Assembly: GCA_902767125.1 (NCBI GenBank)
Contig: CACXGJ010000036.1
Location: forward strand, 1 to 5,640
Direction: 5' to 3'
DNA length: 5,640 nt
Source: an uncultured Ruminococcus sp.
GTDB lineage: Bacteria; Bacillota; Clostridia; Oscillospirales; Acutalibacteraceae
A model generated the notes under the pieces. It ran no database searches. It had not been told where the DNA came from and saw nothing but the letters and a program-made list of their open reading frames with translations. This document shows positions 1 through 5,640 of the stretch, piece after piece (within the stretch, counting starts at the first letter, position 1; each line of letters starts with the position of its first letter). Made by a program: the position numbers and the translations under genes.

Positions 1-90
1 CAGCCTCAATATAATAACACCTATGATCAGCAGCCTCAATATAATAACACCTATGATCAGCAGCCTCAATATCAGAACGGCTATGATCAA
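1..90 (+). repeat. Tandem 30-bp in-frame repeat, three copies
   Basis: Bases 1-30 and 31-60 are identical, and 61-90 differs at 5 of 30 positions. Each unit codes for ten residues (QPQYNNTYDQ twice, then QPQYQNGYDQ). The array probably continues left of the window, because base 1 coincides with the start of a unit. Degenerate Q/Y/N units continue to about base 170. The repeat keeps the reading frame, so copy-number changes would alter tail length without breaking the protein. Confidence 0.95.
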
Positions 91-903
91 AACCAATATC
101 AGAATAACTATCAACAGCAGCCTCAACAATATCAGAATGAATATGAACAGGAGCAGGAGCAGTATCAGCAGCCTCCTGTTGTTGATGAGACTGTAAAACA
201 GCCGATTCAGCAACAGCAGATACAGGAGCAGGATATCACTGAACAACCTGTTGCCGAAGAACAACAGGTCGATATTCAGACTGAAACTGAAGGAAATAAT
301 AGTGAGCCTGAAGAACCCAAAGAACCCGAACAGCCCGAAGAACCTCAAGAGCCTGAAGAACCTGCCGAACCCGAAGAACCAAAGGAAAATCCGTATGAGG
401 TTTCAAAGAACTTTGTCTTTGAAAAAAAGGAACCCGAACAGCCCGAAGAACCTGAAAAAAAGGAAATGCCTAAAAATATCAAGGGCTTTTTGAATATGTT
501 CCAAAATACAAAGGAGCATACCCATGAATTTGACAAGAACGACATATCGAAGAATCGGAAAAATGCCATGATAGCCTGTTTAGGCATAACTTTCTGGTAT
601 CCTTTCATAATGAAGGATTATTCTCGTTTTGCAAGATATTACGGCAATCAGGGCTTACTTACACTTATCGCAATGATACCGAGTACAATATTCTACTGCA
701 TAATAACAGGCGTTATTGTATGCAATGCCTGTGTTGATGCTGTAAACCATTCTCTTACATTAGGCGGATGGATTGCAAGTGTAATCTTCTTTGCCGTGTG
801 CTATGCTATACCTCTGTTTATGATATATTGCTCGATAAAGAATATCAAAGGCGGCAAGGCAAAGGATGTTCCGTTTATAGGCGGTCTCAGGTTGATAAGC
901 TGA
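1..903 (+). CDS. Q/N-rich, Pro/Glu-rich membrane protein with C-terminal Tic20/DUF4870-like domain (5' end missing)
   Basis: The frame is open from base 1 to the TGA at 901-903, giving 300 visible residues; the true start lies upstream, so the ATG at 466 should not be taken as the start. Visible residues 1-60 are a Q/N/Y-rich tract with three 10-residue repeats of the type QPQYNNTYDQ. Residues about 100-153 are Pro/Glu-rich and acidic (KEPEQPEEP twice). Three hydrophobic segments follow, at about 189-204, 218-243 and 255-278. The motif FARYYGNQGLL (210-220) and the ending KAKDVPFIGGLRLIS match my recollection of the clostridial DUF4870/Tic20-like family, whose members often carry an N-terminal zinc ribbon; none is visible here, but it could lie off the edge. 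The low-complexity part is probably a cytoplasmic disordered tail and the C-terminal part a membrane domain. Function is unknown. The gene ends at a strong terminator and is not part of the pilus operon. Confidence 0.8.
   Translation, partial: QPQYNNTYDQQPQYNNTYDQQPQYQNGYDQNQYQNNYQQQPQQYQNEYEQEQEQYQQPPVVDETVKQPIQQQQIQEQDITEQPVAEEQQVDIQTETEGNNSEPEEPKEPEQPEEPQEPEEPAEPEEPKENPYEVSKNFVFEKKEPEQPEEPEKKEMPKNIKGFLNMFQNTKEHTHEFDKNDISKNRKNAMIACLGITFWYPFIMKDYSRFARYYGNQGLLTLIAMIPSTIFYCIITGVIVCNACVDAVNHSLTLGGWIASVIFFAVCYAIPLFMIYCSIKNIKGGKAKDVPFIGGLRLIS
301..462 (+). repeat. Pro/Glu-rich coding repeat with a duplicated 27-bp block
   Basis: The block at 319-345 recurs at 427-453 with one difference in 27 bases, each copy coding for KEPEQPEEP. 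Further PEEP units lie between them. The repeat is inside the first gene and gives a strongly acidic, extended linker before the membrane domain. The short repeats could recombine in frame. Confidence 0.85.
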
Positions 904-917
904 TCCTGCAAAAAAAT

Positions 918-954
918 TCCCGTACAGTCTGAACTGTACGGGATAGTTTTTTTT
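918..954. terminator. Bidirectional intrinsic terminator between convergent genes
   Basis: Bases 918-928 pair perfectly with 933-943 (11-bp stem, loop CTGA at 929-932). On the plus strand the stem is followed, after TAG, by eight T at 947-954. On the minus strand the same stem is followed by AA and then seven T (the A-run at 910-916). It therefore serves both the gene ending at 903 and the minus-strand gene ending at 954, whose stop codon shares its last base with the T-run. Confidence 0.93.
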
Positions 955-1739
955 CAGAAATCTTTCGAGTGTGAAAAGATGAATCTTATATCAGGATTTT
1001 CTGTATGTATATTTTTGAGAGTGTTTCTGACATTCATGTAATCCTCGGAATCATACTGCATCAAAAGCAGCTTGTCTGTCGGTTTTATGCTGTCGCCAAA
1101 ACATCGTTCATCCGTCATGGCATCTGCACAGAAAAATATGTTTTCTTCAGTGATGAAATATCCCACCATCGAATTTGACGCTCCGCTTATGTCTGCTGCC
1201 AATATCGAGCCGTCTCCCAGAACATCATACACGAATTTGAAGTATTTTTTCAGAACACTCGTTCCTTTAAAAACATTGAATGCTTTCATCGGGATATTGT
1301 CGGGTGGAAGAGTGCTTTTTAAAATATGGTCTGAATCGTTGTCGAATTTCAGTACACACAAAAGCTGTGCTGTTGACAGGAGTTCATATTTCGGCAGCAG
1401 CGGCAATGCTCCGCAGCATTCTGCATTTGCGTGTGTCAGCAGAACCTTCTTTATACACAGCGGATCCATATGATCTCTTGCAAGATGCTCTGTTATCATA
1501 TCCCTTTTATCAAAGCTGACCTTGTGCTTTGAAAGATACTTGGAATATGAGATCGGATTTTTTTTCATCATATTGGAACAGCCTGTATTTATAAGTATAT
1601 TTCCGAATTTCCGATGCTCTGCCATAAACACATTTATCGGAAGCTTTTCGGTTCTGAAGCTTCCTCCCTCATAAAGCTCCGAAAGCCTGTATTCTTCATA
1701 TCCGCATATGAAACGTCTTATTGATTCGATCTTTTTCAT
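954..1739 (-). CDS. Metallo-beta-lactamase-fold protein with degenerate metal site (probable pseudoenzyme)
   Basis: The product is 261 residues, about the size of AiiA-type lactonases and related MBL hydrolases, and the fold landmarks occur in family order. GNILINTG (46-53) stands where the family has a G-x-L-x-DTG strand. VLLTHANAEC (99-108) stands where HxHxDH is expected: the first His (H103) is kept, but the next ligands are N105, E107 and C108. DGSILAADISGAS (176-188) corresponds to the strand ending in GHS/GHT, with Ala at the His position. FFCADA (202-207) keeps the bridging Asp D206, and IFSHSKDF (254-261) keeps a late His, H257. No signal peptide or membrane helix is seen, so it is probably cytoplasmic. 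The start is supported by GAGGAGGG (complement of 1749-1756), 9 bases upstream of the ATG. It is divergent from the pilus operon and convergent with the first gene. The MBL assignment is by motif alignment from memory; the substrate is unknown and hydrolase activity is doubtful. Confidence 0.78.
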   Translation of the reverse strand: MKKIESIRRFICGYEEYRLSELYEGGSFRTEKLPINVFMAEHRKFGNILINTGCSNMMKKNPISYSKYLSKHKVSFDKRDMITEHLARDHMDPLCIKKVLLTHANAECCGALPLLPKYELLSTAQLLCVLKFDNDSDHILKSTLPPDNIPMKAFNVFKGTSVLKKYFKFVYDVLGDGSILAADISGASNSMVGYFITEENIFFCADAMTDERCFGDSIKPTDKLLLMQYDSEDYMNVRNTLKNIHTENPDIRFIFSHSKDF

Positions 1740-1777
1740 TTGCCGTGTCCCTCCTCATAATATTTTTAATAATAAAA

Positions 1778-1806
1778 ATTTTACCATATCATATTACATA
1801 TTGCAA
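1778..1806 (-). promoter_or_regulatory. Candidate sigma-A promoter of the MBL-fold gene
   Basis: Read on the minus strand, TTGCAA (1806-1801) and TAAAAT (1783-1778) are separated by 17 bases. They match the -35 and -10 consensus at 4 of 6 and 5 of 6 positions. Transcription would start near 1771, leaving a leader of about 30 bases that includes the strong Shine-Dalgarno. The region is very AT-rich, so chance matches are common. Confidence 0.4.
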
Positions 1807-1892
1807 ATAAATTAGATAAAAAAATTTGTCTCTATTTTACTGATATGTATAATATATATTGTGAAATATAACAAAAAAATCATACATTTTAC

Positions 1893-1922
1893 TTGACATT
1901 TATGTATTTCGGGTGATATAAT
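1893..1922 (+). promoter_or_regulatory. Consensus extended -10 sigma-A promoter of the pilus operon
   Basis: A perfect TTGACA (1893-1898) and a perfect TATAAT (1917-1922) are separated by 18 bases, with TG at 1914-1915 making an extended -10. Upstream sequence (about 1865-1890) is A/T-rich and could act as an UP element. Transcription should start near 1929, giving a leader of about 45-50 bases. The match suggests strong basal transcription, fitting an abundant structural pilin. I see no clear operator palindrome over it. Confidence 0.87.
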
Positions 1923-1966
1923 AATACCATTGAATTTATTTGAACCTATAAAAAACACAAAAGATT

Positions 1967-1970
1967 GGAG
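1967..1970 (+). promoter_or_regulatory. Ribosome binding site that selects the pilin start
   Basis: GGAG at 1967-1970 lies only 2 bases before the ATG at 1973 but 8 bases before the in-frame ATG at 1979. Normal spacing favours 1979. The two choices differ only by the residues MK at the N-terminus of the signal peptide. Confidence 0.6.
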
Positions 1971-1978
1971 CAATGAAA

Positions 1979-3739
1979 ATGAAAAAGAATTTGGTCAAAG
2001 TCCTGACACTCGCTCTCGCAGCAGCAACAGTGGCAGGCATGTCAGCAATGCCCGTATTTGCGGTAAATACTGTTACAGATACATGGACAGTAACAGAAGG
2101 TGCATCAAGAGGTACTATCACTGTTCAGGGCGTTAAGGAATCCGGTGTTACCGTTACAGCTTATCAGATTGTTAAGGGTGTGTACAGTGAAGGCAAACTC
2201 AACGATTATGCTCTTTGCGATGCAAACTTTGCCAAGATAGCTGACGTGATGAACCCCACAGCTGATGAAGTTACAACAATAGCAAATAACATCAATGCTG
2301 AAACTACAACACTCAATGGTGTTACAATGAAAAAATCAGGCAATGATTATGTTGCAGATGTTGAACTCGGTCTTTATATAGTTCTTGTAACAGGTGCAGA
2401 TACTACTGTATATAACCCTGCTCTTGTAGCTGTAAATGCGGAAGATCCCATAAACGGTTCTGTTGATATGACTTTGCCTTTCACAGGTTCAGCTTATGTA
2501 AAATCAAGCGAAACAGGCTTCAACAAGGATATAGTTAACAGTTCAAAGAATACCGAAGGTGATACGGTTGCTTTTGGTGATAAGGTTTCTTTCAAGATTT
2601 ACGAGATGACTATACCTTCATATTCACAGGATTATACAGCTGTTCAGTATACTATCGAAGATACTCTTGAAAACGGTTCTTTCTTGGGCATAAATAACCT
2701 TGTTGTTACAGTAGGCGGAGCAGAGGTTGCTGCAGCTGATGATACATATACACTCTATTACAATGGTGCAAAAGTAAATCCGGGTACAGCAGGTTCGAGC
2801 GGCGGTGCTGCTACATCTTTCAAAGTTGAATTTGCAGATGCTTATATCCGTGCAAACGGCAACAAGAAAGTTGAAATTACTTATGATTCAGTATTTACAG
2901 AAAATGCAACTGTAAACTATGCTGAAAACAAGAATACTGCAACTCTTACATACAGCAATGACCCGACAAATGCAGAAAATACAAAGACTTTGACAGATAC
3001 TACATATCACTATACATTCGGTATTGACGCTGATATAGATGCAGAAGCACCGGGTGATGACGGTGACCAGAAGAACAAGGACAAAGAAACATTTGAACTT
3101 AACAAAGTTACAGAAGCTGTTGGCGGAGATAGCTTTGCAGAGTATCGTGAAGACGGTCTCGTTACAATGAGAAATGATACATATAAGCTTCAGGGTGCAA
3201 AATTCGGTCTCTACACGGATAAAGCAATGACAGTTGCAATAATCACTCCCGAATGTGATGACGACGGCTATGTAACTTCCGATGATAACGGTCATATCAC
3301 ATTTACAGGTCTTGACGAGGGTACATACTACATGAAAGAAACAGTAGCTCCTGCTACATATTCTCTCAATGACAAGAATACATATAAAATCGTTATCGCT
3401 GCCGACCTTGATGCAGAAGGTGTTATGACAGCTTACAGCATTACAACATATCTCAGCACAGACGGCGGTGCAACTTATGATGAAACTGCTCCCGTGGGTT
3501 CTGCAAGATATACAAATACAGGCTATTCAGTTAATAAGACAACAGGTGAAGTAACAAATGCTCTCAGCGATTATACAGCTATCACACCAGTTGAGATAGT
3601 TAACCCCAAACTTGCAGGACTTCCTTCAACAGGCGGTGCAGGTACAATAGCTATCACAATCGGTGCCGGTATCGGTATGGCAGGATTCCTTACTCTCTAT
3701 ATCGTAAACAAGAAAAAGAAAGATGACGAAGCTGAATAA
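1979..3739 (+). CDS. SpaA-type isopeptide-forming major (backbone) pilin with LPSTG anchor
   Basis: This is a secreted pilus shaft subunit of 586 residues, normal for backbone pilins (588 if the ATG at 1973 is used). A Sec signal peptide (KK, then a hydrophobic core) probably ends after PVFA (28). An N-terminal D1 region (about 29-171) is followed by AYVKSSE, whose K175 is my candidate for the lysine used by the sortase in place of YPK. A D2 isopeptide domain (about 172-345) shows FKIYEMTIP, YTIEDTL and NTATLTYSNDP; K183 and N319 are possible bond partners. After an acidic linker (350-368), a CnaB-like domain (about 370-545) has K376, the E-box YYMKETVAPATY (450-461, E454) and N542, the usual Lys/Glu/Asn isopeptide set. 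The sorting signal is LPSTG (548-552), a hydrophobic helix and a KKKK tail. First gene of the operon, just behind a consensus promoter. Domain calls are firm; individual isopeptide residues are inferred. Confidence 0.93.
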   Translation: MKKNLVKVLTLALAAATVAGMSAMPVFAVNTVTDTWTVTEGASRGTITVQGVKESGVTVTAYQIVKGVYSEGKLNDYALCDANFAKIADVMNPTADEVTTIANNINAETTTLNGVTMKKSGNDYVADVELGLYIVLVTGADTTVYNPALVAVNAEDPINGSVDMTLPFTGSAYVKSSETGFNKDIVNSSKNTEGDTVAFGDKVSFKIYEMTIPSYSQDYTAVQYTIEDTLENGSFLGINNLVVTVGGAEVAAADDTYTLYYNGAKVNPGTAGSSGGAATSFKVEFADAYIRANGNKKVEITYDSVFTENATVNYAENKNTATLTYSNDPTNAENTKTLTDTTYHYTFGIDADIDAEAPGDDGDQKNKDKETFELNKVTEAVGGDSFAEYREDGLVTMRNDTYKLQGAKFGLYTDKAMTVAIITPECDDDGYVTSDDNGHITFTGLDEGTYYMKETVAPATYSLNDKNTYKIVIAADLDAEGVMTAYSITTYLSTDGGATYDETAPVGSARYTNTGYSVNKTTGEVTNALSDYTAITPVEIVNPKLAGLPSTGGAGTIAITIGAGIGMAGFLTLYIVNKKKKDDEAE

Positions 3740-3783
3740 TTTTATTGTTCGATAAGAAAATTTAGTTTGGTTTTGATTTCAGG

Positions 3784-3818
3784 TGAGCCGGCGGTATTTA
3801 CAGTTTGCCGTCGGCTTA
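3784..3818 (+). promoter_or_regulatory. GC-rich hairpin between backbone pilin and sortase genes
   Basis: Bases 3784-3796 pair with 3806-3818 (13 bp, including three G-U pairs; core AGCCGGCGG with CCGTCGGCT), with a 9-base loop. It follows the pilin stop by 44 bases and precedes the sortase start by 35. Only scattered T follow (TATTTGATAAATA), so it is not a full intrinsic terminator. It may be a leaky terminator or a 3' stabiliser or processing site that keeps pilin mRNA above sortase mRNA; that role is inferred. Confidence 0.65.
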
Positions 3819-3853
3819 TTTGATAAATATCTACTCAAAAGAAAGGCAAGAAA

Positions 3854-4723
3854 GTGAACGACAAAATCCGCAAATTAGTTTCAATAATTTCTATTATAGG
3901 TTTTCTTGCTTGTACGGTACTGTTGCTCTATCCTGTTATAAGTGACAGGTGGAACAGATACCGTGATATGCAGCTTATTACAAAGTATAATGAAGCAGTA
4001 GTCAATATTGATGATACAGAATATGATCAGGAAATGCAAAAGGCTGTTGATTATAATGCCTATCTTCTCAAGCAGAACAGGAATATCATAACTGATGCCG
4101 AATATGATCCGGATGCGTATTATGAGACATTGCTGAACTTTACGGGGAACAGTATAATGGGCTATGTTGAGATACCCCAAATAGGTGTTACAGAGCCTAT
4201 ATATCATTACTCGACAGAGGTCTCGCTCGGCATGGGAGTCGGACATATTCACGGAAGCTCGCTTCCGACAGGCGGTAAAAATACCCATACTGTCCTTACC
4301 GGACACAGGGGACTGCCTAATCAGAAATTCTTTTCCGATCTCGATAAGCTGAAGAAGGGTGATAACTTCTATCTTCACATACTTGATCAGACTTTGGCAT
4401 ATAAAATTTATGATATCAAGGTCATTGAACCTACAGATGTCGATTTCCTTATGATCGAGAACGGTGAGGATCTTGCAACGCTTGTCACCTGCACTCCGTA
4501 TGGTGTCAATACACATCGGCTTATTGTTATGGGAACAAGAGTTCCGTTCAATGCCGATATAGATATCAATGGTCTTGTTACGTCAGAGGAGCATAAGGTC
4601 ATAATAGATCCTGCTGTCTGGGTATTCGCCGGATTCATGCTGTTTATATCAATATTGGTGATATCTACTGCAATACGAAAAATTATTCAAAAAAGAAAAT
4701 TAAAGAAAGGCGGTTCGGCATGA
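3854..4723 (+). CDS. Class C (pilus-polymerising) sortase
   Basis: This membrane-bound cysteine transpeptidase of 289 residues cleaves sorting signals between Thr and Gly and links pilins through a lysine side chain. It has two membrane segments (about 9-29 and 252-274), the latter followed by a basic tail, as usual for class C. The catalytic residues are visible: H151 in LTGHRG, C213 in TLVTCTPYGVNTHRL, and R222. The TCTPYGVNTHRL signature is typical of pilin sortases. A possible lid motif, DPDAYY (85-90), lies before the catalytic domain; family lids usually read DP followed at once by an aromatic residue. The start is a GTG with AAAGG 7 bases upstream; the next in-frame ATG would remove the first helix. 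The stop overlaps the next gene by 4 bases (ATGA), indicating translational coupling. The partner substrates are most likely the pilins on either side. Confidence 0.95.
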   Translation: MNDKIRKLVSIISIIGFLACTVLLLYPVISDRWNRYRDMQLITKYNEAVVNIDDTEYDQEMQKAVDYNAYLLKQNRNIITDAEYDPDAYYETLLNFTGNSIMGYVEIPQIGVTEPIYHYSTEVSLGMGVGHIHGSSLPTGGKNTHTVLTGHRGLPNQKFFSDLDKLKKGDNFYLHILDQTLAYKIYDIKVIEPTDVDFLMIENGEDLATLVTCTPYGVNTHRLIVMGTRVPFNADIDINGLVTSEEHKVIIDPAVWVFAGFMLFISILVISTAIRKIIQKRKLKKGGSA

Positions 4724-5580
4724 AATCAAAAAATCTTTCATTAGTGATGTCATTATTGACAGTGATGCTTCTTGTACTGACCGGACCTTTTAGCACTCTT
4801 GCTCTGGAAGACAACAGTATGCCTGACATTGAAAACGAAAAAAAGAGCCTGACAGTATATTTCTATGTTCAGAAGATCGGTGTTGATACACCTCTCGATG
4901 GTGCCGAAATAGGAATATACAGGATCGCTGACCTGAAAACCTCTTACGGTTCGGCGAATTATACGGTTTTGGATAAATATTCCTCATTGAAGAAAACAAG
5001 CGATAACAAGGATGTTACATTCGAGGGCATCCCTGTTACAGAGTCCATTGCACTTGCAAAACAATTTGCAGATATCACAGACAAGCCTGAAATGACTGCT
5101 GTTACCGACGAAAACGGTATGTGCAGATTTGATGACCTTGAGCAGGGAATGTATCTTGTGCGTGAGCTTTCTGCAAGCGGTGAGGCTAAAAAATATCAGC
5201 TTTTTGAACCGTATATGATCTCTGTACCGCTGGCATTCAGTGATGTTCAATCGGGAAACAGGTGGCAGTATGATGTCCTTTCGGAGCCTAAAACAAAGGT
5301 CTCATCAGGAAGCCATTCGGAAATGTCAACAGGTACTTCCGAGGTTTCAAATCCGGAGTTTTCGGTTCCTGAATCTTCAAAGCCTTCGGAGCCTGAAAGA
5401 TCACAGCCGTCACAGCCATCAAAGGTCTCACAGCCATCACAATCATCACAGCCGGATAATCCGATATTTACAGGAGATACCTCGTCAGGTATAGTTATTG
5501 CAATGCTTGGTGTGATGTTCGCATCATTGGCAGTTGCTTTGATGACAAAGAATAAGAAAGGAGCAGATGACAATGAATAA
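4720..5580 (+). CDS. Small ancillary/basal pilin with a single D1-like domain and divergent sorting signal
   Basis: The product has 286 residues. The signal peptide probably ends after STLA (28). Residues about 44-192 resemble the Gram-positive pilin D1 domain: DGAEIGIYRIADL (60-72), TDENGMCRFDDLEQGMYLV (129-147), PYMISVPLAF (164-173) and WQYDVLSEPK (182-191), the last aligning with the W-x-YDV-x-x-YPK pilin motif and keeping its lysine (K191). A Ser/Pro/Gln-rich linker (about 193-248) suits a wall-spanning stalk. The C-terminus has NPIFTGD (247-253), a hydrophobic helix (258-276) and a basic KNKK tail, so the sorting architecture is present without a standard LPxTG. Only one folded domain is seen, so it is more likely a basal or minor subunit than a shaft pilin. 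Its ATG overlaps the sortase stop; AAAGAAAGG (4702-4710) is 9 bases upstream. The basal role is inferred. Confidence 0.85.
   Translation: MKSKNLSLVMSLLTVMLLVLTGPFSTLALEDNSMPDIENEKKSLTVYFYVQKIGVDTPLDGAEIGIYRIADLKTSYGSANYTVLDKYSSLKKTSDNKDVTFEGIPVTESIALAKQFADITDKPEMTAVTDENGMCRFDDLEQGMYLVRELSASGEAKKYQLFEPYMISVPLAFSDVQSGNRWQYDVLSEPKTKVSSGSHSEMSTGTSEVSNPEFSVPESSKPSEPERSQPSQPSKVSQPSQSSQPDNPIFTGDTSSGIVIAMLGVMFASLAVALMTKNKKGADDNE
5401..5453 (+). repeat. Ser-Gln-Pro coding repeat in the pilin stalk
   Basis: The octamer TCACAGCC occurs at 5401, 5410, 5428 and 5446, spaced by multiples of nine bases and so in frame, coding for repeated S-Q-P. It forms the core of the low-complexity linker before the sorting signal. 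Stalk length could vary between strains through slippage. Confidence 0.8.
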
Positions 5581-5640
5581 GATCCGTACATTCGGAAAAA
5601 GAACATTGGCAGTCCTTTCAGCGTGTATGATACCGCTGAC
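5573..5640 (+). CDS. Start of a secreted protein, probably the next pilus subunit or tip adhesin (3' end missing)
   Basis: Twenty-two complete codons are visible, reading MNKIRTFGKRTL followed by AVLSACMIPL: a basic start then a hydrophobic stretch, as in a Sec signal peptide. GAAAGGAG (5556-5563) lies 9 bases before the ATG. An in-frame ATG at 5567 is only 3 bases from it and so less likely. The gene overlaps the small pilin by 8 bases and continues the operon. A tip adhesin or further pilin is expected from the context, but nothing in the 22 residues proves this. Confidence 0.75.
   Translation, partial: MNKIRTFGKRTLAVLSACMIPL

Noticed and set aside
1..90. Direct repeats considered as a CRISPR-like or iteron array
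   Set aside because: The units are contiguous without spacers, in frame and within an open coding sequence, so they are coding tandem repeats.
345..608. Minus-strand ORF of 87 codons opposite the first gene
   Set aside because: It is the antisense of the Pro/Glu-rich repeat, giving a low-complexity Ser/Gly/Phe product, and the plus frame is clearly the coding one.
1072..1473. Plus-strand ORF of 133 codons within the MBL-fold gene
   Set aside because: It is a shadow of the minus-strand gene, with no good RBS and no recognisable protein features.
1826..1853. Second plus-strand promoter, TTGTCT with 16-base spacing to TATAAT
   Set aside because: The -10 is perfect but the -35 matches only 4 of 6 in a very AT-rich region, and the promoter at 1893-1922 is much better. 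It is not listed as a feature.
1893..1979. Invertible (phase-variable) pilus promoter
   Set aside because: I could not find inverted repeats of useful length on both sides of the promoter.
2888..3295. Minus-strand ORF of 135 codons within the backbone pilin
   Set aside because: It is Cys/Ile-rich antisense of a recognisable pilin domain; nothing suggests translation.
3784..3818. Hairpin as a full intrinsic terminator ending the pilin transcript
   Set aside because: There is no T-run after the stem, and I see no convincing promoter between it and the sortase.
3881..4516. Minus-strand ORF of 211 codons opposite the sortase
   Set aside because: It is long but has no recognisable motif, while the plus strand holds all sortase catalytic motifs.

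Overview
The window looks like part of a low-GC Gram-positive (Bacillota) chromosome, most likely a Ruminococcus-like gut Clostridium relative. This rests on protein style only: clostridial SpaA-type pilins, a class C sortase, an LPSTG cell-wall sorting signal, strong purine-rich ribosome binding sites and an AT-rich intergenic region with sigma-A-like promoters. No rRNA or other taxonomic marker is present, so the genus is an inference.

Left part (1-1739). A membrane protein enters from the left edge. Its visible part begins with perfect 30-bp repeats coding for a Q/N/Y-rich tail, continues through a Pro/Glu-rich acidic stretch, and ends in a three-helix Tic20/DUF4870-like domain. It converges on a minus-strand gene for a metallo-beta-lactamase-fold protein that has lost most of its metal ligands. 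A compact bidirectional terminator lies between the two stops.

Right part (1740-5640). An AT-rich divergent intergenic region carries a near-perfect extended -10 sigma-A promoter. It drives a pilus operon: a 586-residue backbone pilin (signal peptide, D1, isopeptide D2 and CnaB domains, LPSTG anchor), then a class C sortase, then a small ancillary or basal pilin with a divergent sorting signal, then the signal-peptide start of another secreted protein that runs off the right edge, plausibly a tip adhesin. The last three genes are coupled by 4-bp and 8-bp overlaps. A GC-rich hairpin without a T-run separates the backbone pilin from the sortase and may set the ratio of structural subunit to enzyme.

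Working model: pilins are exported by Sec, the sortase cleaves their sorting signals and joins them through a pilin lysine, and the ancillary pilin caps or anchors the fibre. This is a recognisable sortase-pilus locus rather than a new class of system. The unusual points are the non-canonical sorting signal and pilin motif of the small pilin, the pseudoenzyme-like MBL protein, and the prion-like repeat tail of the first gene.
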